From assembly GCF_947500995.1 (NCBI RefSeq), contig NZ_CANMUA010000004.1, forward strand, positions 1-64,000: a stretch of DNA of 64,000 nt. The letters are read 5' to 3'. A model generated the notes under the pieces. The model saw only the letters and a program-made list of their open reading frames with translations, was not told the origin of the DNA and did not search any database. The position numbers and the translations under genes are program-made. The stretch's first letter is position 1, and every line of letters starts with the position of its first letter. This DNA is from an uncultured Serinicoccus sp. (lineage in GTDB: Bacteria > Actinomycetota > Actinomycetes > Actinomycetales > Dermatophilaceae). Positions 45,439 through 53,836 of the stretch are shown one piece after another.

Positions 45439-46677
45439 ATGCGTGTGGTCCTGGGCGTCGCGGGGGGCATCGCCGCCTACAAGGCGTGCTCCGTCCTGCG
45501 GTTGCTGACCGAGGCCGGGCACGAGGTCACCGTCGTGCCGACGGCCTCGGCGCTGCGCTTCGTCGGTGCCCCCACCTGGGAGGCGCTCAGCGGACGGCCC
45601 GTCTCCAGCGAGGTCTGGGACGACGTGCCGCAGGTGCCGCACGTGCGACTCGGTCAGCGGGCCGACCTGGTGCTCGTGGCGCCCGCCACCGCCGACCTGC
45701 TGGCGCGGGCCGCCCACGGGCTGGCCGACGACCTGCTCACCTCGACCCTGCTCACGGCCCGCTGCCCCGTCGTGCTGGCCCCGGCCATGCACACCGAGAT
45801 GTGGCTGCACCCCGCCACGGCGGCCAACGTCGAGACCCTGCGGTCCCGCGGGGTGCGCGTCGTCGAGCCCGCGTCCGGCCGGCTGACGGGCGCGGACACC
45901 GGGCCTGGACGGCTCCCGGAGCCGGAAGACATCGTCGCCGCCGCGCTCGCCGCGGTGCGGGAGTCGGGGCCCGACGGCGGGCACCCTGATGACCTCGCGG
46001 GCCGACACGTCGTGGTCACCGCCGGGGGGACCCGGGAGCCCCTGGACCCCGTGCGCTTCCTCGGCAACAGGTCCTCGGGCAAGCAGGGCTACGCGGTCGC
46101 GGCCGAGGCCGCGGCCAGGGGAGCACGCGTCAGCCTGGTCAGCGCCAACGTCTCGCTCGCCGTCCCCGCCGGCTGCGACCTCCTCGAGGTGGGCACCGCC
46201 CTGGAGCTGCAGGAACGGGTCGGGTCCGTCCTCGAGGCCGGGGACGTGGACGCCGTCGTCATGGCGGCCGCCGTCGCGGACTTCCGGCCCGCCGCCTACG
46301 CCGAGGCCAAGATCAAGAAGGGGCACGGCCCGGACGACGAGGAGGCGCCGACCATCGAGCTGGTCCGCAACCCCGACGTCCTCGCCGACCTGGTGAGCGC
46401 GCGCGGGGACGACCACCGCCCCTACCTCGTGGGGTTCGCCGCCGAGACCGGTGACGCCAGCGGCGACGTCCTGTCCCTGGCCCGGGCCAAGCTGCAGCGC
46501 AAGGGCTGCGACCTGCTCGTCGCCAACGAGGTGGGCACCGACAGGACGTTCGGCCACGACGACACCACGGTCCACCTGCTGAAGCCCGGCGAGGACGAGG
46601 TCACGACCGTCGGCCCGGCCACCAAGGCGCAGGTCGCCCGGGTCATCTGGGACCACGTCGCACCGGTACTGGGCTGA
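45439..46677 (+). CDS. coaBC: CoaBC phosphopantothenoylcysteine synthetase/decarboxylase
   Basis: 412 residues. The N-terminal flavin decarboxylase (CoaC) starts VVLGVAGGIAAYKACSVLR and has VAPATADLLARAA and APAMHTEMW. The C-terminal synthetase (CoaB) begins near residue 190 with VVTAGGTREPLDPVRFLGN and RSSGKQGYA, and has NPDVLADL and VGFAAETG. It performs two steps of coenzyme A synthesis. ATG at 45439 has only a weak ribosome binding site. In relatives metK follows directly; here two membrane-protein genes intervene. Confidence 0.95.
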   Translation: MRVVLGVAGGIAAYKACSVLRLLTEAGHEVTVVPTASALRFVGAPTWEALSGRPVSSEVWDDVPQVPHVRLGQRADLVLVAPATADLLARAAHGLADDLLTSTLLTARCPVVLAPAMHTEMWLHPATAANVETLRSRGVRVVEPASGRLTGADTGPGRLPEPEDIVAAALAAVRESGPDGGHPDDLAGRHVVVTAGGTREPLDPVRFLGNRSSGKQGYAVAAEAAARGARVSLVSANVSLAVPAGCDLLEVGTALELQERVGSVLEAGDVDAVVMAAAVADFRPAAYAEAKIKKGHGPDDEEAPTIELVRNPDVLADLVSARGDDHRPYLVGFAAETGDASGDVLSLARAKLQRKGCDLLVANEVGTDRTFGHDDTTVHLLKPGEDEVTTVGPATKAQVARVIWDHVAPVLG

Positions 46678-46774
46678 CCGGGCCCAGCACCCTCACGGAC
46701 CCGCCGCACGCGGGAGGGCCGGGCCCCTGGCCGTCGAACGCGCCGTCACCGTGGTGCCGGGTGACGATAGGGAC

Positions 46775-47245
46775 ATGAGCGACGTCGAGGACAGCGGAGC
46801 GCCCCTCGGGCGTCGCACGGACCTGTCCGGCTTCCTCTTCGGCTGCGGGGTCGCAGCGTCGGTGATCGACCTGTTCGTCTTCCACCTGGCGCTGCAGTGG
46901 CACCACTTCTACGACCTGTCCACCACGCGGGTGGCACTGACCGCCGACGGGTTCTTCCACGCCTTCGGGTGGTTCATCACCGTCTGGGGCCTGTTCCTGC
47001 TCGCCGACGTGCGCCGACGCACGCAGGTGGTGTGGACCCGGTGGGCGGGGGCGGTGGTGGCCGGGGTGGGCTTCTTCCAGCTCGTCGACGGGGTGGTCAG
47101 CCACAAGCTGCTGGGCATCCACCAGATCCGGTACGGCGTGGACCTCCTGCCCTACGACATGACGTGGATCGGGTCCGCGGTGCTGCTGCTCGTCGTCGGC
47201 CTGCTGGTCCGTCGCCGGGCCGCACCCGCGCGCGCCTCCTCCTGA
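46775..47245 (+). CDS. DUF2243 membrane protein
   Basis: 156 residues with four predicted helices. The family's blocks are visible: FLFGCGVAASVIDLFVFH, QWHHFYD, ADGFFHAFGWFITVWGLFLL and HKLLGIHQIRYG. His residues in the helices (QWHHFYD, DGFFHAF, VSHKLLGIHQIR) could bind a metal or heme. The function is unknown, but the gene is often beside caa3-type oxidase assembly factor CtaG, as here. ATG at 46775 lacks a ribosome binding site; the upstream GTG at 46751 is in frame but less conserved. Confidence 0.8.
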   Translation: MSDVEDSGAPLGRRTDLSGFLFGCGVAASVIDLFVFHLALQWHHFYDLSTTRVALTADGFFHAFGWFITVWGLFLLADVRRRTQVVWTRWAGAVVAGVGFFQLVDGVVSHKLLGIHQIRYGVDLLPYDMTWIGSAVLLLVVGLLVRRRAAPARASS

Positions 47246-47251
47246 GGATCC

Positions 47252-48118
47252 GTGGTGCACCGCGGCCACCACCACGGCGACGGCCACGGTCCGGCGTCCC
47301 AGGTCCCGGTCGCCGGCTGGGAGGTCTTCGAGGTGCTCGTGCTCCTCGTCCTCGGGACCGCGCTGGTCGGCTACGCGGTGGCGCGACGGGTGGCGGGGTC
47401 CGGTCGTGCCTGGCCGGCGCGGCGGACCGTGTGCTGGTCCGCCGGGGTCGTCTGTGCCGGTGCCGGGCTCGTCGGCCCGGTCGCCACGGCAGCCCACACC
47501 AGCTTCACCGCGCACATGGCGGCACACCTGCTGCTCGGGATGCTGGCGCCGCTGCTGCTCGTGCTCGGTGCGCCGGTGACCCTGGCGCTGCGTGCCCTCC
47601 CGGTCACGTGGGGGAGGCGCCTGACGCGCCTGCTGCGCACCGCGCCCGTGCGCGCCGCCACGCACCCCGTGGTGGCCGGCCTGCTGAACGCGGGAGGCCT
47701 GTGGGTGCTCTACACCACCAGCCTCTATCCGCTCATGCACGGCTCCGTCCTGGTGCACGCGGCGGTGCACGCCCACGTCCTGGTGTGGGGCTACGTCCTC
47801 ACCGCGTCCCTCGTCGGGGTGGACCCGGACCCGCACCGGTCCTCGGTCCTCGTCCGCTCGGGCGTGCTCATCGTCGTCGTCGCGGCGCACTCGATCCTGT
47901 CCAGGTGGCTCTACGCCCACCCGCCGGCCGGGGTCGGCGCCGCCGACGGCCGGTCGGGCGCCCAGCTGATGTACTACGGCGGCGACGTGGTGGACGTCCT
48001 CCTCATGGTGCTCCTGCTCCACCGCTGGTATGCCTCCGGTCGGCACCGGGAGGCCGCTGCACCTCGTCGGGTCACCGCCGCAGCGGACCGTCCCGGGACT
48101 GTCCGGGGCGACCCGTAG
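47252..48118 (+). CDS. CtaG-like cytochrome c oxidase assembly factor
   Basis: 288 residues, six to seven predicted helices, caa3_CtaG family. The conserved HMAAHLLLGMLAPLLLVLG, VAGLLNAGGLWVLYTTSLYPLMH and HAAVHAHVLVWGY blocks carry the family's His residues. A His-rich start (HRGHHHGDGHG) may bind copper. It would help metallate the oxidase. GTG at 47252 is six bases after the DUF2243 stop; GTG at 47255 is equally possible and better spaced from GAGGA. The stop lies within the metK promoter region. Confidence 0.82.
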   Translation: MVHRGHHHGDGHGPASQVPVAGWEVFEVLVLLVLGTALVGYAVARRVAGSGRAWPARRTVCWSAGVVCAGAGLVGPVATAAHTSFTAHMAAHLLLGMLAPLLLVLGAPVTLALRALPVTWGRRLTRLLRTAPVRAATHPVVAGLLNAGGLWVLYTTSLYPLMHGSVLVHAAVHAHVLVWGYVLTASLVGVDPDPHRSSVLVRSGVLIVVVAAHSILSRWLYAHPPAGVGAADGRSGAQLMYYGGDVVDVLLMVLLLHRWYASGRHREAAAPRRVTAAADRPGTVRGDP

Positions 48119-48121
48119 ACT
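48116..48121 (+). promoter_or_regulatory. candidate -10 element of metK
   Basis: TAGACT; like efp, its first bases form the upstream gene's stop codon (TAG, 48116-48118). The leader to ATG 48164 is about 35 bases with GAAGGAG. No SAM riboswitch could fit. Confidence 0.5.
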
Positions 48122-48163
48122 CACCGGCGTCAGTCAGCAGCCGCTGCCCCGAAGGAGTCGTGC

Positions 48164-49378
48164 ATGATCCGCCTGTTCACCTCGGAGTCCGTCACCGAGG
48201 GCCACCCCGACAAGATCTGCGACCAGATCAGCGACGCCATCCTGGACGACCTGCTCGCCCAGGACCCGCAGTCCCGCGTCGCGGTGGAGACGATGGTCAC
48301 GACGGGACTGGTGCACGTGGCGGGTGAGGTGCGGACCCAGGGCTACGCCAACATCGCCCAGCTCGTGCGCCAGACCATCCTCGACATCGGCTACGACAAC
48401 TCCCACAAGGGCTTCGACGGTCGGACCTGCGGGGTGGAGATCTCCATCGGCGACCAGTCCATCGACATCGCCACGGGCGTGGACGACGCGGTGCTCAGCC
48501 GGGGGTCGGCCGACGCCGACCCGTTCGACCAGCAGGGCGCGGGGGACCAGGGCCTGATGTTCGGCTACGCCTGCGACGACACCCCGGAGCTCATGCCCCT
48601 GCCCGCCTTCCTCGCCCACCGGCTGGCGGAGCAGCTGGCCGCGGTGCGCAAGAGCGGCGAGCTCGACTACCTGCGCCCGGACGGCAAGACCCAGGTCACC
48701 ATCGCCTACGACGGCGACACCGCCGTGCGCCTGGATACCGTGGTGCTCTCCACCCAGCACGCCGCCGGCATCGACCTCGCCGACCAGCTCACCCCGGACA
48801 TCCGCGAGCGCGTCATCACCCCGGTCCTGGAGCAGGCCCACGAGGCGGGGGTGGAGCTCAAGACCGACGGCTACCGCATGCTCGTCAACCCCACGGGTGT
48901 CTTCACCATCGGTGGCCCCATGGGCGACGCCGGGCTGACCGGGCGCAAGGTCATCGTCGACACCTACGGCGGGATGGCCCGGCACGGGGGTGGGGCCTTC
49001 TCCGGCAAGGACCCGTCCAAGGTGGACCGCAGCGCCGCCTACGCCATGCGCTGGGTGGCCAAGAACGTCGTGGCCGCCGGCCTGGCCCGCCGCTGCGAGA
49101 TCCAGGTGGCCTACGCCATCGGCTACCCGCACCCGGTCGGCCTCTACGTCGAGACCTTCGGCACGGAGACCGTGCCGGTGGAGGCGATCCAGCAGGCGGT
49201 CACGCAGGTCTTCGACCTGCGCCCCGCCGCGCTCGTGGACCAGCTCGACCTGCTGCGCCCCATCTACCGTCCCACCGCGGCCTACGGCCACTTCGGCCGG
49301 ACGCAGGCCCCGGGGCTCACCGACGGCTTCACCTGGGAGCGCCTGGACCGGGTGGACGCGTTGCGCTCCGCGGTCTGA
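48164..49378 (+). CDS. metK: S-adenosylmethionine synthetase
   Basis: 404 residues. It makes SAM from methionine and ATP. The signatures [29 protein letters not shown] and [25 protein letters not shown] are intact. ATG at 48164 follows CGAAGGAGTCGTGC. priA follows after 15 bases, the standard actinobacterial pair. Confidence 0.97.
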   Translation: MIRLFTSESVTEGHPDKICDQISDAILDDLLAQDPQSRVAVETMVTTGLVHVAGEVRTQGYANIAQLVRQTILDIGYDNSHKGFDGRTCGVEISIGDQSIDIATGVDDAVLSRGSADADPFDQQGAGDQGLMFGYACDDTPELMPLPAFLAHRLAEQLAAVRKSGELDYLRPDGKTQVTIAYDGDTAVRLDTVVLSTQHAAGIDLADQLTPDIRERVITPVLEQAHEAGVELKTDGYRMLVNPTGVFTIGGPMGDAGLTGRKVIVDTYGGMARHGGGAFSGKDPSKVDRSAAYAMRWVAKNVVAAGLARRCEIQVAYAIGYPHPVGLYVETFGTETVPVEAIQQAVTQVFDLRPAALVDQLDLLRPIYRPTAAYGHFGRTQAPGLTDGFTWERLDRVDALRSAV

Positions 49379-49393
49379 GCCGTCGGGGGCGCG

Positions 49394-51493
49394 ATGAGCG
49401 AGCAGCTCGAGCTGGTCCCCGCGCCGTCTGCGGCCACCCCACGCCGACGGGCGCGCACACCGGCGTCCGACGTGCCCCTGGCCGAGGAGGACCCGGTCGC
49501 CACCGTGCTCGTGGACACCCCCTTGGCCCACCTCGACCGGCCGTTCGAGTACGCCGTCCCCGCCGAGCTGGCGCAGAGCGCCCGCCCGGGGGTCCGGGTC
49601 CGCGTGCGCTTCGCCGGGCGGGACCACGACGGCTACCTCCTCACCCGGACCGCGACGGCGGAGCACTCCGGCCGGCTGGCCCCCCTCCGCACGGTCGTCA
49701 GCCCGGAGCCGGTCCTCACCCCGGAGGTGCTCGCCGCGGCCCGCGCGGTGGCCGACCACTACGGCGGCACCCTGGCCGACACGGTGCGCCTCGCGGTCCC
49801 GCCCCGGCACGCGCGGGCCGAGCGGTCCGTCCCCCCGGAGGGGGAGTCCGGCGGGGGGGCGCCCGACCCCGCGGCGGTGGACCGCTCGCCGGAGCAGGTG
49901 TGGGACGCCTACCCCGCCGGCCCGGCGCTGCTGCGCCGCCTGCGGTCGGGGCAGGCGCCGGCGGCGTCCTGGCTGGCGCTGCCCGGAGAGGCGCCCGAGC
50001 GCGACTGGCCCCGGGCGGTCGCCGCCGCGGTGCGCGAGACCGTCCTGGGGGGGCGGGGTGCCCTGGTCGTCGTCCCCGACCGCCGCGACGTCGACCGCGT
50101 GCTGGGCCCGGTCCAGGAGGCCGTGGGCCCGGACGAGGTGGTGCGGCTCACGGCGGACCTCGGTCCCGAGGCGAGGTACGCCGCGTTCCTCCGGGTGCTG
50201 CGCGGGCACGCGGGCGTGGTCGTCGGCACCCGTGCCTCTGCCTTCGCCCCGGTGCGGCGGCTGGGGCTGGTCGTGTGCTGGGACGAGGCCGACGACCTGC
50301 ACCAGGAGCCCCGTGCCCCCTATCCGCACACCCGCGAGGTCCTGCGGCTGCGCGCCCGTTCCGAGGGGGCGGGTCTCCTGCTGGGCGGGTTCACCCGCAG
50401 CATCGTCGTGCAGCGGTGGGTCCAGGAGGAGGCGATCGCGCCGGTGACCGCCGGGCACGCCCGGCTGCGGGAGCGGGCACCGCGGGTGGTGGTGGCCGGC
50501 GAGGGGCATCAGGAGGAGCGGGACGCCGCCGCGCGCACGGCCCGGCTGCCCGGTGTCGCGGTGAGCGCGCTCCGGGCCGGGCTCGAGCGTGGACCCGTCC
50601 TCGTCCAGGTCCCCCGTCAGGGGTATGTCCTCGGGCTGGCCTGCCAGGACTGCCGGACGCGGCTGCGGTGCGGCGTCTGCCACGGGCCGGTGGGGGCCGG
50701 GGACCGCCGCGAGCCCGCGTCCTGCCGGTGGTGCGGGACCGAGCTCGATGCGCAGCACCCCTGCGAGGAGTGCGGTTCGCTGCGCCGGCGCACCACCGGG
50801 GTGGGGGAGCGGCGCACCGCCGAGGAGCTGGGACGAGCCTTCCCCGGCATCCGCGTGGTCTCCTCGGGGGGCGACCACGTCGTGGACGAGGTCGACGACA
50901 GCTCGGCCCTCGTCGTGGCCACCCCCGGGGCCGAGCCGTGGTGCGCCGCCGGCTATGCCGCCGTGGCGCTGCTGGACGGGTGGCGGCTGCTGGAGCGGGC
51001 CTCCCTGGACGCCGCCCAGGAGGCGCTGCGCCGCTGGTGCGGGGCGTCGGCCCTGGCCAGGCCGGTGACCCGCGCGCCGGGGCAACGGCGAGAGGTGGGC
51101 GTCGTCCTGTGCGGCGTCCCACCGCACGGCTCGGTCCCGGCCGTGGAGGCGCTGGTGCGCTGGGACCCGGCCTGGCTGGCCGCCCGAGAGCTGTCCGACC
51201 GGGCCGAGCTGGGGCTGCCACCGCTGGTCCGGCACGTGGAGGTCACCGGACCTGCCGGTGCTGTCGACCAGGCGGGCCGGGCGCTGGTCGCGGCGGGGAT
51301 GCATCTGCTCGGGACGCTGCCCGCGGGTGACGGCCCCTCGTCCGGGGCCGGGCCGGGGCAGCAGGTCAGGGCCACCCTGGCCCAGGGCCGGGGGAGGGCG
51401 CCGGAGGCGGTGCGGACGGTGCGCGCCGACCGCAGCGCCCGCAAGGCCCAGGACGTCGTGCGCCTCCGGATCGACCCGGACCCCGGCGCCTGA
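49394..51493 (+). CDS. priA: PriA-like primosomal protein N' without helicase motifs
   Basis: 699 residues. The N-terminal DNA-binding domain (VATVLVDTPLAHLDRPFEYAVP) and eight zinc-binding Cys (CQDC, CGVC, CRWC, CEEC pairs) are kept. Walker A is absent: the position reads VLGGRGALVVVPDRRD, and Walker B is CWDEADDLH. Actinobacterial PriA proteins are generally described as probable non-helicase forms, so it likely acts as a loading platform for DnaB at restarted forks. ATG at 49394 follows the metK stop closely. Confidence 0.9.
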   Translation: MSEQLELVPAPSAATPRRRARTPASDVPLAEEDPVATVLVDTPLAHLDRPFEYAVPAELAQSARPGVRVRVRFAGRDHDGYLLTRTATAEHSGRLAPLRTVVSPEPVLTPEVLAAARAVADHYGGTLADTVRLAVPPRHARAERSVPPEGESGGGAPDPAAVDRSPEQVWDAYPAGPALLRRLRSGQAPAASWLALPGEAPERDWPRAVAAAVRETVLGGRGALVVVPDRRDVDRVLGPVQEAVGPDEVVRLTADLGPEARYAAFLRVLRGHAGVVVGTRASAFAPVRRLGLVVCWDEADDLHQEPRAPYPHTREVLRLRARSEGAGLLLGGFTRSIVVQRWVQEEAIAPVTAGHARLRERAPRVVVAGEGHQEERDAAARTARLPGVAVSALRAGLERGPVLVQVPRQGYVLGLACQDCRTRLRCGVCHGPVGAGDRREPASCRWCGTELDAQHPCEECGSLRRRTTGVGERRTAEELGRAFPGIRVVSSGGDHVVDEVDDSSALVVATPGAEPWCAAGYAAVALLDGWRLLERASLDAAQEALRRWCGASALARPVTRAPGQRREVGVVLCGVPPHGSVPAVEALVRWDPAWLAARELSDRAELGLPPLVRHVEVTGPAGAVDQAGRALVAAGMHLLGTLPAGDGPSSGAGPGQQVRATLAQGRGRAPEAVRTVRADRSARKAQDVVRLRIDPDPGA

Positions 51494-51551
51494 ACTCCTC
51501 GCGAGCGGCGCGGAGGTGCCTGACGGAAGCCAGCGGCAGGGCTTCAGCGCT

Positions 51552-51602
51552 TGACGTAACGTCACTCCTACGGAAGTCTCGAAAGGGTAACGATCGCGTC
51601 AC
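51552..51602. promoter_or_regulatory. candidate operator region before the peptide ABC operon
   Basis: TGACGTAACGTCA (51552-51564) is a perfect palindrome with one central base. GTAAC-GATCGC-GTCAC (51587-51602) is an 11-bp-phased direct repeat like the sites of OmpR-type regulators such as GlnR or MtrA. TTGACG at 51551 could be a -35, with AAGTCT 17 bases on as a poor -10. A TAAGTT at 51643 is another -10 candidate. The regulator is unknown. Confidence 0.4.
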
Positions 51603-51734
51603 CGTGTGGGCACGGTAGTGGCGTCGAAGGTCGTCGCGTGCCTAAGTTTCATCTGCAACCCCCGGTGCGTCATCAGAGCATGCGCTGGACCACCACGGTC
51701 CGGGCCGCGAGACGCCCATTCACTAGGAGGAACA

Positions 51735-53591
51735 TTGAAGATCAGGCGCGCGACCATGGCCGTCGTGGCCGCCGGTGCCCTGGCGCTGGCCGGCTGCACG
51801 TCCGACTCCGGGTCGGAGGACACCGACACCGCGGCCGAGGGCGGCGGCACCGACGAGGACATGTCGGAGGAGACCGGTGACTCCGAAGGGGGCTCCGAGG
51901 ACATGGGCGGCGAGGAGGGCGACACCGCCCGCGCCGACCTGGGTGACGTCACCCCCAACGACGACTCGGTGTCCTTCTCCAGCGGTGCCGAGGAGTACAA
52001 CGCCTACAACGGCAACACCGCGGCGACGAACTCCACCTACAACGCGGTCGTCAACAACCAGCTGCAGTCCGGCTTCTGGTACTGGGGCACCGACGGCACG
52101 ATCTACCCGAACGAGTGGTTCGGCTCCTACGAGAAGACCTCCGACGACCCGCTGACCGTCGAGTACACGATCTCCGACGACGCGGTGTGGTCCGACGGGA
52201 CCCCGATCACCTCCAACGACTTCCTGCTCGACTGGGCGTCGACCAACCCCGAGTCCATGGGCGGCGCCGAGGAGCTCGGCTTCGACCCGGTCTCGACCTG
52301 GTCGACCTACGCCACCGAGGGCCTGGAGACCGAGCCGAGCTCCAAGGAGTTCACCGTCGTCTACCCCGAGCCCTACCCGGACTGGGAGATCGCGGTCTCC
52401 GGTCCGCTGCCCGCGCACGTCGCGGCCGAGCAGGCCGGCCTCGAGCCGGACGAGCTCGCGCAGGCGATCCTCGACGGTGACGCCGAGACGGTCTCGCAGG
52501 TGTCCGAGTTCTGGAACACCGGCTGGCTGTTCCCGAACTACCAGGTCGAGGACGAGGCGCTGGTGCCCTCCTCCGGTCCCTACACCCTCGAGGGCGCGGC
52601 CTGGGAGAGCGGCAACCAGCTCGCGCTCGTGCCGAACGAGAGCTTCTTCGGCCCGATGCCGGCGACCGGCAACCTGGTCTTCAAGTTCGCCGCCCCGGAG
52701 ACGCACGTCCAGGCCCTGCAGAACGGTGACATCAACGTCATCGAGCCGCAGGCCACGGTGGACACCCGCCAGCAGCTCGAGGGCATGGGCGACATGGTGT
52801 CGGTCGAGGACAACCAGCAGATGACCTGGGAGCACCTGGACTACAACTTCGCCGAGAGCTCGGTCTTCAGCGACGAGAACGGTGGCCTGGCCGCCCGTGA
52901 GGCGTTCGCCATGTGCGTCCCGCGGCAGAACATCATCGACAACCTCATCGCGCCGATCGCCGAGGACGCGCAGGTGCTCAACGCCCGCGAGCGCTTCCCC
53001 TTCATGGAGGACTACCAGGAGCTCGTCGACGCGTCCTACGACGGCCGTTACGACGAGGTCGACATCGAGGGTGCCTCCGCCAAGCTCGAGGAGGCCGGTC
53101 TGGACAACCCCGAGGTCCGCATCGGCTACTCGGCGCCCAACCAGCGCCGCACCGAGGAGGTCGCCCAGATCAAGTCCTCGTGCGACGAGGCCGGCTTCAA
53201 CATCGTCGACGCCGGCAACCCGGACTTCTTCGAGGCCGGCGGAACGCTGGAGTCGGGCGACTGGGAGGTCGCGCTGTTCGCCTGGGCCGGCTCCGGCCAG
53301 ATCGCCTCGGGCGAGCCGATCTACTCGACCGGTGGCTCGCAGAACTTCGGTGGCTTCTCCAACGACGAGGTCGACGCCGCCTGGGACACCCTGGCGAGCT
53401 CGGTTGACCCCGAGGTCCACATGGAGCAGCTGAAGGTCATCGAGAAGGCCCTGTGGGACAACCTGTACGGCATCCCGCTGTTCACCCACCCGGGCATCGT
53501 CGGTTACGACAGCACCCTGGAGAACGTCCGGCCGACCTCGGTGCAGACCGGTGTCTCCTGGAACGCCGACCAGTGGGTCCGCGCCAGCTGA
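51735..53591 (+). CDS. peptide-type ABC transporter substrate-binding lipoprotein
   Basis: 618 residues, solute-binding family 5 (DppA/OppA type). The N-terminus is a lipoprotein signal: KIRR, a hydrophobic stretch and lipobox LALAGC, with the Cys at residue 23. A long acidic Asp/Glu/Gly/Ser linker of about 60 residues follows before the binding domain, which has the family's YTISDDAVWSDGTPITSNDFL block. TTG at 51735 is chosen as start because AGGAGG lies four bases upstream; an ATG seven codons later lacks one. It binds oligopeptides or similar solutes outside the cell. A strong hairpin follows before the permease genes. Confidence 0.88.
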   Translation: MKIRRATMAVVAAGALALAGCTSDSGSEDTDTAAEGGGTDEDMSEETGDSEGGSEDMGGEEGDTARADLGDVTPNDDSVSFSSGAEEYNAYNGNTAATNSTYNAVVNNQLQSGFWYWGTDGTIYPNEWFGSYEKTSDDPLTVEYTISDDAVWSDGTPITSNDFLLDWASTNPESMGGAEELGFDPVSTWSTYATEGLETEPSSKEFTVVYPEPYPDWEIAVSGPLPAHVAAEQAGLEPDELAQAILDGDAETVSQVSEFWNTGWLFPNYQVEDEALVPSSGPYTLEGAAWESGNQLALVPNESFFGPMPATGNLVFKFAAPETHVQALQNGDINVIEPQATVDTRQQLEGMGDMVSVEDNQQMTWEHLDYNFAESSVFSDENGGLAAREAFAMCVPRQNIIDNLIAPIAEDAQVLNARERFPFMEDYQELVDASYDGRYDEVDIEGASAKLEEAGLDNPEVRIGYSAPNQRRTEEVAQIKSSCDEAGFNIVDAGNPDFFEAGGTLESGDWEVALFAWAGSGQIASGEPIYSTGGSQNFGGFSNDEVDAAWDTLASSVDPEVHMEQLKVIEKALWDNLYGIPLFTHPGIVGYDSTLENVRPTSVQTGVSWNADQWVRAS

Positions 53592-53644
53592 CGCACCCGT
53601 GGTCCTGGTGAGCATCCCCGCCCACCGGCGACCGCCACGCTGAT

Positions 53645-53675
53645 GGGGCGGGAGGGTCACGTGCCCTCCCGCCCC
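53645..53675 (+). terminator. strong hairpin after the substrate-binding gene
   Basis: GGGGCGGGAGGG and CCCTCCCGCCCC (53645-53656, 53664-53675) form a perfect 12-bp stem with a 7-base loop. No T-run follows. It probably stabilises or partly terminates the lipoprotein mRNA so that the binding protein is made in excess over the permeases. Confidence 0.7.
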
Positions 53676-53778
53676 TCGCATGTCCGCACCCTGCCCCGAG
53701 CCCTCCGGCTCGTGGCCCCGGCAGACGACACGCGGGACGCTCCGCGGGTTGCCGTAGCCCCGACTCGGCGACAGGGGT

Positions 53779-53784
53779 TAGAGT
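53779..53784 (+). promoter_or_regulatory. candidate internal -10 for the permease genes
   Basis: TAGAGT, 52 bases before the first permease GTG, identical to the alaS -10 candidate. No clear -35 at 17 bases. It would allow expression beyond the hairpin. Confidence 0.4.
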
Positions 53785-53836
53785 CTGCGGGCAGTCCGTC
53801 ACACCGCCGTGGACCCTCACCGCAAAGGTTGAACCC

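Noticed and set aside
51526-51545. GAAGCC/GGCTTC hairpin after priA
   Set aside because: Six-base stem without a T-run; could be chance in GC-rich DNA.
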